From contig MCGE01000016.1 of NCBI GenBank assembly GCA_002105175.1, positions 627,501 to 691,500 on the forward strand: DNA of 64,000 nt. Reading direction: 5' to 3'. Shown in pieces: positions 49,140 through 60,451 of the stretch (position 1 is the first letter of the stretch; every line of letters starts with the position of its first letter). Origin of the DNA: Absidia repens (taxonomy: Eukaryota; Mucoromycota; Mucoromycetes; Mucorales; Cunninghamellaceae). The position numbers were made by a program, and so were the translations under genes. The notes beneath the pieces are model-generated. The model saw only the letters and a list, made by a program, of their open reading frames with translations, searched no databases and was not told the DNA's origin.

Positions 49140-49830
49140 TTTATTTATCTCAATAGATTAGAATTCACCAAGTGGGCGCCACTCTACAATGCGCTTCTTT
49201 TAAATCCCGCAAAATCATATATCCCCTCCCCAATTTTTTTTTCCCCTCTCTTTCAACATTTAGCTTTTTGAAATTATGTTGGATTTAGATTAGTGCCAGG
49301 ACTAGTTTAGAAGGGTTTCCAGCTTAGGGATTACAAGATGCATGGGGAAACCCTTTCATTTTGGATTCAGGATTTTGGACCACGCATTAGTTGGCTTATT
49401 ATAGTCATCATTAGCTTAGTGTAGTCATAGTTTGTACATAGTTTGCTTCAACAACTCAATGAAGTATTTATCTTTTACTTGCTTCAATGAATAATATGTC
49501 CCATTAGTCTGTGTCATGTCTTGAACAATAAATCCTTCTTTTTTTCTACCATCTCCCTTTTTAAATATCTTAGTGTTGATGTCGTCGTTGACGTTGTACT
49601 GTACTATACTTCAATAACATACGTCCTTTTAGTCTTTCTTATTCCTTGTACAGTATACTGACTTTATTTCCATCACTGTGCCGTTAGATTACAGTTGACC
49701 ATTCGTCAGATCTTACATTAGTCTCCCCGCCCCAAATAGACTCTCCTTTTAAATCGCTTTAGTTTTAATATCTATTAATATGCTTCAATAAAATTCGTCT
49801 TTTTGCTAACCATCCTTTGACCCACCGTAT
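49140..49830 (+). repeat. Dispersed repeat family, copy D (plus orientation)
   Basis: The core at 49327-49344 is GGGATTACAAGATGCAT. It is flanked by a perfect 10-bp inverted repeat, AAGGGTTTCC at 49311-49320 and GGAAACCCTT at 49346-49355, with a 25-nt loop. Then follow TTTCATTTTGGATTCAGGA and ATTAGCTTAG. Downstream, modules of CTTCAATGAATA or CTTCAATAA plus TTAGTCT recur near 49480, 49610 and 49780, with AATAAA at about 49531 and 49789. No coding frame follows the conservation. Confidence 0.8.
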
Positions 49831-50704
49831 AGTAACAATGTCTCTATTATATCTGTTTTTTGTATGTCATATCACACACTTTAATATCACCCACTATAAT
49901 CTATTTCTCTTCCCAACTATCCAGGAACTGACTGGCATTCTCAGACTACACACTCTTAAAGTTAGCTATATTCATAGTCAACCAGTCATATAAACAAACC
50001 CAGATCATACTGTTCATGTAGCTGCCAGTATTTAGCATTTTAAATTGATTTTTAACTTATCTATCACTGATTGCACCAACCTCAGAGATCTATCGACTGG
50101 TTGACAGGTTTAGGTCAGTTCAATACGAAACGTGGCCCTTTTCCTCGTCTACCATACTTTGCTATACTGTATCTACCAGCTCGTTCTTTGTTATTTATTT
50201 ATTTTTACAGGTGATGATAATAATAATAATAACGACAAGCCCCAAACGGTAACCAACTGAGCGTTATGGAACCATTTATTAAGATGCAAAATGACAAAAC
50301 GTTCAAAATTCATCAGAAATCACTCTTCAACAACACTCTACCTGATACCTAGCAGGTCAAATATTTTGTAAGTGTGAAAACATTTAGAGCTGCATCATAT
50401 CATATCTTTTGTAAAATGAATATCATTTTGATATACTCCTTCATGCACATCAACCACAACAAGACATTCTTCCTTATCACTCTGTCCATATATCATACAT
50501 CATATCCATCAGCCATACATGCTTCCCATAAGACATTTCTCATAAGACGATGATCATAATTGGATAAACCACATTTTTCTTTATTTATTAAGTCAACAAC
50601 ATGGTAATAATACCATACTAATTAGCTAAGAAGAAAAAAAATACAACCAAATCATCTAATATCTAGCAAATATGATATAGCAGTCTATCTAATCTATAAA
50701 TAAA
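49831..50704. other. Intergenic region before the iminopeptidase 3' end
   Basis: AT-rich DNA with no recognisable gene. There is a short (AAT)n tract near 50217-50232. Confidence 0.55.
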
Positions 50705-52550
50705 TTATCGGTCGTAGGCAACATCACCTCTACCAAGCTTGATCAAGTAATTCAATACATTTTCACCGTCAACACGGACACCACTATAAGTAAAAATAAA
50801 TAAATAAAAAAAGTCAGTACCGTTTACTTGTCCTTTCCTTTTCATATGTATATATAAATGGGTGGGAAGACTTACTTGTGAGCATATTGGTTGGTGATGT
50901 ATTGTTGGAAACCATTGATTTGACCTGCAGTATGTTCCGAGAGTTCACGATCGACATACATATCATCAAAGTAACTGACACCGGCCAGTTCCATCTTTTG
51001 ATCGGCGGAGTCCAAGCTATTCAAGGTAGAGATGTCGTAGAGGTCATCCCATTTGTGTTCGGCCAATTTGTTGGCGACGCCAGCCAAGGGTCGTAATTCC
51101 GCATAGTCTTCCAACATGAAAGGATAGATCGTTTCACCGGTGAAATGCACAGGTTGGTCCTTTTGCAGCTGATCCAAACGCCATTCAAATTCGGAGGAAA
51201 ATTCTTCGTTCAAAAGTCGTTCGGCAGACCATCGACTGGCTTGTTTATGTTGGCAGTAGATCGCTTCATGTAAAATACAGTAGATCACATTCGAGTCCCA
51301 GCTTTGGAGTTGTTGGATATGGTTCAACGTGCGATACGTCAGCTTTTTGATGTTGTTCAAATCGCTGATACACAGAGTCACCGTTTCATGGAGAGTATCG
51401 TAGCCTAAACCGTTTTCAAAATGGTGAGATTTTGCTTCTTCTTCTTTTTATTTCTTTTTACCTCCGGAGCCACCAAATAAGATACCCAATTGCAAGAATC
51501 GACGAGGGGAAAGAATGCCGCCATTAGGAAGAGTCACCTTGTTTTCCCAAAGGTATTCATGAATACGACGAACCTTGGCAATATCTTGAGGGTACTTTTT
51601 GTAATAGAGTTTGTTCTTCTTCAAAATACGGGGATACAACGCACGGTAGACAGGATCAGGATTGTTCACCATAGCGGGAACACCACCAGTAATATACGCC
51701 TTGTGAACAGATTTAGGGCTAATTATAGAAGAAAATAAATAGTGAGCATAGATACATTGCACAGACGCACACGCACATGTATACACATGTATACACATAC
51801 ATACACATACGCACATATACTCTTGTACACTTACAATAAAGAAAGATAAGTGGTAATACAGAACCCACCAAAGCTTTGACCCAAAAGAGAGATACGCTTT
51901 TCTTCGTTGACAGATCGATCCTTGGTCAGGGCACGTCGGATAGCTTCAGAATCACGCACAATACTATCAGCACGGAAATTTGTCAAATAGCGCACCTTGT
52001 CTTCATCCGAATGGAACTTTTCCAGGGCTTCGGCAGAGACAGGAGTGGATAAGCCAGTACCGCGTTGATCCAATAAAAGCACTTGGAAACCTTGATCAAA
52101 AGCCACCTTGATCCAGCCTGAATCTGCACTGGCAGGAGAAGCCACTTCAAACCCAGGTCCACCCTAGAAGATGAAGAAGGATCACAAAAAAAAAAAAAAA
52201 AAGGGAGCACCATTTAAATTAGCATGACGGGGGTCACCCAACACCGAAAAGAATTTTTTCAAACAAATTACCTGCAAGTAGAGGATAAAGGGCAATGATT
52301 TCATTTGTTGGACCTTGTCAATGGGAACGAGATGGCGAACGAATACTTTGATAGTTTCCGAATTTTGAGCATCCGCATAATCTACACAGTGTGGGAAAAA
52401 AAAAATTAAGCTAATTGTGAATGATTTCAAGGGCATGGACTTACCAAGAGGACAATCAAAGTAACGGTCAAAGACCTTGGCACCAGGAATGAGAAAGTTT
52501 TCGACATTAGAGTCGTCCAAGCAATGAAGAAGACCACTGTTGAGTTGCAT
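50705..52550 (-). CDS. Proline iminopeptidase (alpha/beta hydrolase, peptidase S33)
   Basis: Serine peptidase that removes N-terminal proline from peptides. Six exons: 52550-52445, 52381-52272, 52163-51835, 51718-51462, 51404-50876 and 50783-50705, giving 469 aa. The catalytic pieces are all visible: the oxyanion loop LQGGPGFE (Gln where HGGPG is commoner), LLLDQRGTGLS, the nucleophile elbow LLGQSFGGFC, the aspartate in YFDDMYVDRELS, and the histidine in ITNQYAHNGVRVDGENVL. An in-frame upstream ATG at 52622 would add MLFRLLLFPLFFFSLSLQ, a possible signal peptide. I chose 52550 because members of this family are normally cytosolic, but the longer form could send the enzyme to the secretory pathway. 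The gene diverges from RPL23. Confidence 0.93.
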
Positions 52551-52831
52551 GGTTTTGTTCAATGGTGATTGAAGAGATAAAGAGAAGAAAAAGAGGGGGA
52601 ATAATAATAGCCGAAATAACATTTTTTTTGGGGAAGGCTAAATTGGGCGGGAATGGTTGGCGGCAGGGAAAACAGGCGTGGAAAAAGAAAAGGCCGCCAC
52701 TTTTTTTTTCTCATTTATATGGGAGGCAAGGGAGCGGATTTTAAAATGGTCTGTCGGGAAAATGGCAAAGGCGGATCAAAATGATGAATTCAGTCCATCC
52801 TCTTTCTTTCTTCTTATATATATATTTTGCA
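52551..52831. promoter_or_regulatory. Divergent promoter region (iminopeptidase / RPL23)
   Basis: About 280 bp between outward-facing genes. On the RPL23 side a pyrimidine-rich stretch (52800-52815) and TATATATATTTTGC lead directly into the proposed ATG, which fits a ribosomal-protein promoter. Confidence 0.5.
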
Positions 52832-53747
52832 ATGCCTAAAGGTAGGATATTCATATTAGAAAAAAAAAGTGATAGGATAAATACATGCCATGCTATGATA
52901 TTGAATGGATACGAAGGAGATGAAATGGATGGATGCCCAATGATCACGGATGGAACGATAAAATGGATCGGCAAATTTTACAACAGGGACGATAAATCAA
53001 CGACACGATTATCTATGCAATTTCTATTTACACAACACCCATTCATCTGTCATCCATCCATCCATCCATCCATCTTTGTTTCGACCGATACACCCTCCCT
53101 TTTATGATGCATTTCGACAATTGACAATATAAAATATATTGGGAAAACCTCAACCTTTTTTTTTCTCTCGTTTCTCAATATCATAGCATGGTGAATGTGA
53201 TTGCCCAGTAGTTATTTTATTTTATTTTTTACTGACTCTCACTCTTTTTATTATGAATGAATAGTTAGCATTTCCGGCACAAAGTACCGCATGACCCTCG
53301 GTTTACCCGTTGGTGCTGTCATGAACTGCGCTGATAACTCTGGCGCTAAGAACTTGTACGTGATCGCTGTCCGTAACATCAAGGGTCGTTTGAACAGACT
53401 CCCTGCTGCTGGTGCTGGTGATATGGTTGTCGCTTCTGTCAAGAAGGGTAAGCCTGAATTGCGAAAGAAGGGTAAGTCAGAAAGAAAAAAAACACGAACG
53501 TCAATATCATTTCTTTCGATATGATCAATGAACACTCATTTTTTTTTTAGTTATGCCTGCTGTCGTTATCCGTCAACGCAAGGCTTGGCGCCGTCGTGAT
53601 GGTGTCTTCTTGTACTTCGAAGATAACGCTGGTGTTATTGTCAACCCCAAGGGTGAAATGAAGGGTTCTGCTATTACTGGCCCCGTTGCCAAGGAATGTG
53701 CTGATTTGTGGCCCCGTATTGCCTCTGCCTCTGGTACCGTTGTTTAA
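52832..53747 (+). CDS. RPL23: 60S ribosomal protein L23 (uL14)
   Basis: Large-subunit ribosomal protein uL14, at the subunit interface. Three exons: 52832-52841 (10 nt), 53265-53471 and 53551-53747. The protein starts [20 protein letters not shown], then [48 protein letters not shown] and [17 protein letters not shown]. The total is 137 aa, identical in length to yeast Rpl23. The first exon was chosen because ATG-CCT-AAA-G joins in phase to 53265 and gives exactly this length; it follows a T-rich, TATA-containing stretch. The result is an unusually long first intron (423 nt) for this region, a common trait of ribosomal-protein genes. An alternative first exon at 53188-53207 would give 139 aa with an atypical N-terminus. 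Confidence 0.95.
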
Positions 53748-54409
53748 ATCCAACCAAATCCTGATCCTCCCCTTCCAACTCTAAACATCAATCCCCCACC
53801 CTCAACCCCACCTTTTATGATCTCTTTGATATCGTACCCTTTTTATCATCAAAACATTTAGCTATATTTTTTATATTGTTTTTTATGTACATTTTTTATT
53901 TTTTTATTGAATGGAATAATAAAAGAATACTGTCTTTTGATTTTTTTTTTTTTTTATTGTATGTGTCTAACGTTTAGTGGAAGCTCAATATTTTTTTATT
54001 TTTTTTATGGAATTGTGTGTCTTTTTAATAAAAACTTAATTGAGAACTTTGATATGCCTTCGTTACGCTGTACAATATGTGTATACCTTTGTTTTGATTC
54101 TAATTGATCCATCAAACCAATCATAAAGGCTTATTCAGAATATGTATCGTGTCTATGGTATTTGTTTTCTAGTGATAAATCAACTGGAGGGAAAATAGAC
54201 GACTTCGTTGGTGGACCATTACACCGTTAGTTCGTTTCCTCGGGTATTTCCTAAAGTGGCAGTGTAGAAAAATCCCCCCCATCGACTGTGACGCTCTCTC
54301 AAACCCCGCCCCTGCCTGCAACGATTTTTGTTTTGAATCTCGCAATAAAAATTTCTGTTCTTTTTTTTTTCTTTCCACATTTGAACATATTATATTATAT
54401 TTTTTGAAA
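53748..54409. other. Intergenic region RPL23 to complex I subunit
   Basis: Contains the RPL23 3' UTR (AATAAAAG near 53918) and then the promoter of the next gene, with T-rich runs and a short GC-richer patch at 54290-54330. No further gene is seen. Confidence 0.6.
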
Positions 54410-54669
54410 ATGGCTGCTGGTGCTTTCCATCCTCATGTCGCCGGTTTCTGGCATCGTTTTACTGGTAAGGCTTTAGGTGCCTCCATGTGGTTCTGGATGA
54501 TGTACCGTGCGAAGCAAGACGGTCCTGTTATCTTGGTAAGATCTTTTTTTTTTTTTTTCTTGGTTTGCACTTGACTCTCACCATCTTTTGATCTTCTTTT
54601 TTTTTTCATAATACTGAATAGGGCTTACGACATCCTTGGGATCACGGTCACCACGACGAAGAACACTAA
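54410..54669 (+). CDS. NDUFB2: NADH:ubiquinone oxidoreductase (complex I) NDUFB2-like subunit
   Basis: Small accessory subunit of the mitochondrial complex I membrane arm. Two exons (54410-54535 and 54622-54669), phase 0, 57 aa. The visible signature is GKALGASMWFWMMYRAKQDG followed by PVILGLRHPWDHGHHDEEH: a single transmembrane helix with the MWFW motif, then the short HPWD tail with acidic and His residues, as in fungal NDUFB2/AGGG relatives. The very short length is normal for the fungal protein. An AATAAA lies at about 54836. Assignment rests on this pattern, not on a search. Confidence 0.8.
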
Positions 54670-56449
54670 ATACAATCCCTCCATTCAACACGTCTCTCAC
54701 TGGAAATCATCAAACTTAACCATTGACGCAAAAGATATTTCACTGTTTCAACTAATTTGAACACCCACGCCCATTTATTCCTTTTTATACACTAGAATCC
54801 ACCCCTTATTTACTGTTTTTATTCCTTATACTCCAAATAAAAATTGTCTCTACGTTTTATTTTGTCTACATTGTGTATGTTTTTATTCTTATTATTTTCT
54901 TGTGACAAGTGAAGGAAATGCGGACAGGTACTGGTGTCTTGATATAATGTATCATAGTGCGATATGGATGGCTATAAAGATTGGGCGATGGTGTAGCATA
55001 GGGAACGTATTCAACATTTTCGGCAAGAGATGCACTGATATGGTTGTCAGGGACGGAAGGCCGGATTTTTTTTTCTTTTTTTTTTTTTTTTTTTTTGTGA
55101 CAGGGAGGGGCGGTTGATGCCCAACGAATAATGGAGGAACCGTTTTGCGGAAATAAAATATCTAGAAACGCCTGGGCAGGAGGGGGTAAAAAAATAAAAA
55201 ACAAGATCAACTGTTTGTTTTGGTGGGCGGCATAGTTTTCAGTCAATGATATGAAATATGGCTTCAGTCAACAACCACATTCTATATTAAGCTATACTTG
55301 AAGGCGATTGAGCCACTGATGTGATCGACGGGGCAAAACTCGTGAACGTTTTTATGTGTATGATAAGGATCTGGACACTTTTACCCCAAAATTCCAAGAA
55401 AAGGGTTAGGATATACTAAATTTACTTATTCGCTTCAACAAAAAAAAAGTTGATTTTATTGGTAGATATATCATATGGACAAATGACCCACACAATTTAT
55501 ACGTGAAATAAAAACGTTGTATCGGGGGCATCATATTTTTCTTCTTGACTTTTATGATGTTATAAAATGTACGTCGTTTTAATTAGTCTTTTCCCTTCAT
55601 TATCTAATCATATTATAAGTCTATTTTTTTTTTGTCAATTTATATTTATTCCAACTTGCCATGAAACCCCTTTCCCCTGAGTGTAGTCAAAGCGTAAAAT
55701 TATTTTTTACTCATGATTAGGAATAAGAGAATGTTAATTTTTTATTCAAACATACATAACGTATGTGAAGACATCAAATCTGAGTGTATTGCGATCTAAT
55801 AAATGCTTTTTCTTTAAAACTTTTCCTGGGCGCTTCACCCATCGTCATATTTCAATACGTTCATCATGGCCATTTTTGAACCACTAAAAAACCTATATTT
55901 GGAGCCCCGGACAGAGTGTACTGAGAACGATGGTTGACACAAGTCCTCTCATCCTTAATTTTTTGCTATCGCACATACACACACGTAAATGCGCCTTTCT
56001 ATTCTACAACCACATGTGGACATATTTCATTCGGCATGACAAACGAAACGTATAAATACGATACTAACAAGAAAAAGTCTAAATATATTTTACTCAGATG
56101 TATACACATATAAACAACGACAAGCTAACGAAGATAATCTATTGATAGTATGATGACGCATATCTTAAGATGATGTTGTTAGCGCTGCGCTGAGGGGAGG
56201 GTTTAAAGTAGTGAGACGGGTTGCGATTTATTGTAAAACAAACATAACGCAAAATAAATCAGTCCAAATAAGGCGATTGAGTTAATTGATGGTTAGTGAC
56301 AAACTATTCTATAGTGAAGGAAGTAAATTAAACCAAGTCGAGCTGCTCCATGTTCAGTTCAAAATCATTATAGGAATAGAATCTTGGTACTTCCAGTTAC
56401 GGTCAAACAAAGAGAAATTAGCACGATGTTGGCGCTGTCGAATGGTACT
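54670..56449. other. Gene-poor interval
   Basis: About 1.8 kb of AT-rich DNA with homopolymers (T near 55066-55096) and AATAAA-like sequences. Short ORFs are low-complexity. No gene or structural RNA is recognised. Confidence 0.5.
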
Positions 56450-56455
56450 AACTGC

Positions 56456-56493
<38 letters not shown>

Positions 56494-57270
56494 CAGAGCT
56501 CCCCACTATTGAATGATTGCGAGGGTTGCTATAAATATAAGACGAAATTTTCATGCCGCCAGTGTCGATGGTATCAGCTGATATTATGACAAAGTGTGAA
56601 CTGCTGTAAAAAAAAGAAGGAGAAGTACAAAAAAAAAGTAGGTGTTCCTATTTTGTACCCATCAAGTGACAGGAAAAAGTGTTGCCTAAAAAATCCATTC
56701 CACACCCCGCCCACGTGAATATTTATTTACTCCCAATTTCTATTTTTCGTCTTCTTTCTTTTCATTTTCATTTTTCTTTCTGCTTTTTTACCCCACACCA
56801 TTCAGCTTCTTAAGGTCCATGGTGATCTTAGATTAGTGTTAGGATTAGTTTAGAAGGCGTTTCAGCTCAGGGATTACAAGATGCATTGGGAAACTCTTTC
56901 ATTTTGGATTCAGGATTTAGAACCACCATTAGTTGACTTTTTTGAAGCTGTCATTAGCTTAGTTCAGTGTTAGTTTGTCCATAGTTTGTATCTGCATATA
57001 AATAAAATATATCTCCTTTTACATTCTTCAATGAAAATGTCCCATTAGTTTCTCTCATGTCTTGTGCAATACATTCCTTTATGCCATCGTCTCTTTAGAT
57101 TAGTGTTGACCGTTGTTATGTTTCAGTAAAACATATTCCATTAGTCTTTCTCATGTTTTGCCTACCTTGTACAATATATTAGATCCATTTTTTTACATGC
57201 GTTTCTTTATACTAGTGCATATCACACTTCAAGTCCCACAATAGTCTCTCTCATGCTACCACCAATAAAT
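56450..57270 (+). repeat. Dispersed repeat family, copy E (plus orientation)
   Basis: A 32-base A run (56459-56490) is followed by CCCCGCCCACGTGAATATTT (CACGTG at 56712-56717) and the core at about 56870-56887 (GGGATTACAAGATGCAT). Then come CATTTTGGATTCAGGATT, CATTAGCTTAG and GTTTGTCCATAGTTTGTAT. AATAAA lies at about 57001, and two downstream modules resemble CAATGAAAATGTCCCATTAG and CAGTAAAACATATTCCATTA, each followed by TCTCATG. This copy aligns best with B over the CACGTG part and with A and D over the core. Confidence 0.8.
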
Positions 57271-58616
57271 CTCTTGTAGTGTGTTTTTGATATGTGGTGC
57301 TGGTGTGGGTTAACCAAGGCAAGGAGGAGAAACGGATATTTCGTTGAGCGGTGTTTTTACTACGGTTTGGTTGTATGTATTCAGGGCTCTCCTGACAACG
57401 GTATTGAGTAAAATGGGAATTTTTATATTTTTTTGGGGGAAGGAGTATGATGTGCTCTGCAATATACCAAAAACTGCTATTTTTGAGCGGGCTAGGCGGT
57501 TATACAAAATATGTTTGCCGTTTCATACTTACTCTATATCTCTTCTAGACTCCATTGAACCCCAGTTCACCGCTTGAATAGTCATTGAAAAGTCGAGTTT
57601 CCTTATTTCGCAAAGCCCCCCCCCCACCAAACAAACGCTAATCCCAACTCTCTGGACCCACAGTAAATGCTCTCATATATATACTCTATCTTTTATACTC
57701 ATAGCACAAAGCACTATTTTTGATTTGTATAAAGGGAATTCACCGAAATTTCCCTCCAACCTCACCCACCCGTCCTCTCTCACTCCCAAAATGGTTGATG
57801 TCGAGAAGGTCCAATACATATATTGATATATGTACATATAGGTATGTATATGTATATGTGGTGCCTGTAGGTCTAAAGAGACACGGGCAAAAACTTGCGA
57901 GGAATTAGTTTCCTACAAAATCGTGGGATTTGATCATGGGAGCAGAAAAACTAATAATGGCAAGTCAAACTGACGGAGTTGGAAGGTTGATTGAACTCTT
58001 TGTGAAGAAAATTGAAAATATATATATAACTGGACACCGCTTATTGTGACTTGACCCCGGGTCTTTTATTTAATAAAACGACATTATACAATATATATAT
58101 ATATATATTGAGATTCCACCTCGCCTCACTCGATGTTAGGCAGTGCAAAGATGCGAACATTTCACCCAGGATTTGGGTGATAAACTAAGTGAGGTAACAA
58201 AAAGAAATTAATGCGTAGCATCTTCGTCTACATGATATCATATTTTAAGTAATATGATAACAGGAATGTTTGTAAAGCTGTGAATGGGTACATATTTTCA
58301 AAGCACAACGGATCGTTGCCAAACCCGAAGACCCAGTCGATAGGTTGAAAAATAAAAGTATTAAAAAATTACTCTATTTGTCAACAGCAACAAAAAAAAA
58401 AAAAAAAAAAAAAAAAAGCACTGACTTTTGACCTGCCATTTCTTTTGTTCCAATGGCGAATCAACTGATTTATCGCGGGGTTTTCAAGTACCGCGCATGT
58501 TTTTTCTCCACCTGACCTTTCGAAATAAAGCGGCATTCTTTTCTTTTTGAATTTCCATTTTTTTTTCTTTCTTGCTTGCTTATATTTTTTCTATTTATAT
58601 ATTTAATTCTTAGATT
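57271..58616. other. Gene-poor interval upstream of the nucleoside transporter
   Basis: Contains a C11-type run near 57618, (TA)n and (GTAT)n tracts near 57830-57860 and 58085-58110, and an A26 run (58392-58417). The last 150 bp form the transporter promoter and 5' UTR, with a T/C-rich stretch before the ATG. No other gene is seen. Confidence 0.5.
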
Positions 58617-60451
58617 ATGCTAGACTTCATCAAAAGCAAGGCTCGATGGATAACCTCACTGACGATCCCCACGCTTGGCACTCAGGACGAACAAGAAAGA
58701 TTACTCCGTAGTGAAGACAACATTGATTCGCTTGTGACGGACGAACCTGTAGATAACTGCAATATTGTCTACTGGGTAAGTAGATCCTTACCTTCTTTCT
58801 ATATATAATGTACAATGATGTACTTAGTGAAACTGCCTTTTCATTTTGTAGATCTTTTTCCTGTATGGCGTGGCTATGCTTCTTCCATGGAATGGTAACA
58901 CTTTTTACAATGTGATGTTACCGCTCATGTGCCTCATTCTTATTTGCTATTATCATTATCATTCAAAGTATTTATTACAGCATCCGAATACTTCGCTGCC
59001 CGGTTTTCTGGCTCTTATTATGAAGAAACCTTCCAAAGCTATTTCTCAACCTATTTCACTATCACCAACATGGCTATTTTCATCTATATCTTGTGGCGAC
59101 AATCATCTGTAAGTGAAACTTCACCCTTCTTTTTTGCCCCTTTTGATCATATGGTTTACTAAATGGGATGATTTTGTGTACCCTTTTTTTTTTTTTTTTG
59201 CGCAAGTCTAATGCGATCAAGGTAGACGTAATGTATCCAGTGGTTCTCAACACGATTGTTTTTGGTGTCATGGCTATTACTGTGGAAACAGCTTTGGGTG
59301 GCACGGATTATTTCTGGATGACCTTGATGCTACTGGTATTAACTGGCGCAACAACTAGTTTTTTCCAGGTTGCTGTTTTCGCTGAAGCAAGTCGTTTCCC
59401 TCCCCAATATGTACAAGCAGTGATGAGGTAAGATTGTGTGTATGTGGTTTGTTGCTATATATATATATACATATATGTAAGAGGATGAACTAACTTCAAC
59501 TGGATGAACATGTCATATAATAGTGGTCAAGGTATCGCTGGTGTGGCGGTGGCAGTGTCTTCTCTCCTCAGTGCTTTCGCGGGGACGACCAAACTGGAAA
59601 CGGGTGATCCTTCCACCAATCGATCAGCCTTTATTTACTTTGTTTCAGCATTACTTACAACAGTCGCAGCTTTAGTGGGCCGGGTCATGTTATCTCAGCA
59701 ACCATTCTACATCTATCAAATGAAACTAGACAAGGCGATGAATTCTGAACAAGGATTGGATGACGACTACAACAACGACGATGACGACGAACTTTCAACG
59801 GCAGAACAACAGCAAGAACGGCATACACCTAGACCCCTTCTCCAACTCGTCAAAAAATCGTTTGGTTTGATCATTGCCGTGGCATATATATTTGTGATCA
59901 CCCTGATGATGTTCCCCACCATCACGTCTCTCATCAAATCCGTGGTGCGTCACCCTCCCTCCTCGTCCCCGGTTGATTCGGCAATTTCGGTCACAGAAAC
60001 AGATGATGATAGTAGTAGTAACGGATCAAGATTTTTTGACGATGATATCTTTGTGGCCATGCATTTTCTTTTGTTCAACGTGGGTGATTGGGCAGGTCGT
60101 ATCTTCCCTCTTTGGCCGACTTTCCGAACTTTCAATCCGACGCTATTGGTGATCTTGTCTGGACTTCGAACGATTTTTGTGCCCTTATTCTTGGTATGCA
60201 ATGTGGTGGTATCAACGGAACGCAATTTACCAGTACTTGTGAATAGTGATGTGCTCTACTTCGTCCTCATTTGGATCTTTTCGGTGTCAAATGGTTGGAT
60301 CAGTAGTTTGACGATGATGGCCGCTCCCCAACAACCTTACTTACGTAGTGCAGCCGAGAAATCACAAATTGGGAGCGTCATGAGCTTCTCCTTGGTGGTT
60401 GGATTGGCTATTGGTGGATGCCTCAGCTTTTGGGCTAGAAGTATGGTTTAG
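58617..60451 (+). CDS. Equilibrative nucleoside transporter (ENT/SLC29, Fun26-like)
   Basis: Multi-pass carrier of nucleosides, probably in the vacuolar or plasma membrane. Five exons: 58617-58775, 58852-58894, 58969-59108, 59207-59427 and 59524-60451, giving 496 aa. The family signature at helix 1 forms only after splicing: LYGVAMLLPWN joins to VFITASEYF. Other hallmarks are VAVFAEASRFPPQYVQAVM-SGQGIAG in helices 4-5, the conserved FNVGDWAGR, a large acidic cytosolic loop (DDDYNNDDDDELSTAEQQ) between helices 6 and 7, and SVSNGWISSLTMMAAP near the C-terminus. Eleven membrane helices are expected. An AATAAATAAA signal lies near 60588. Confidence 0.94.

Noticed and set aside
53188..53207. Alternative first exon of RPL23
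   Set aside because: It splices in phase but gives an atypical N-terminus and 139 aa. The upstream 10-nt exon gives MPK.. and exactly 137 aa, the family length.
57344..57577. Plus-strand 77-aa ORF after repeat copy E
   Set aside because: It overlaps an antisense ORF of similar length and has no conserved feature.
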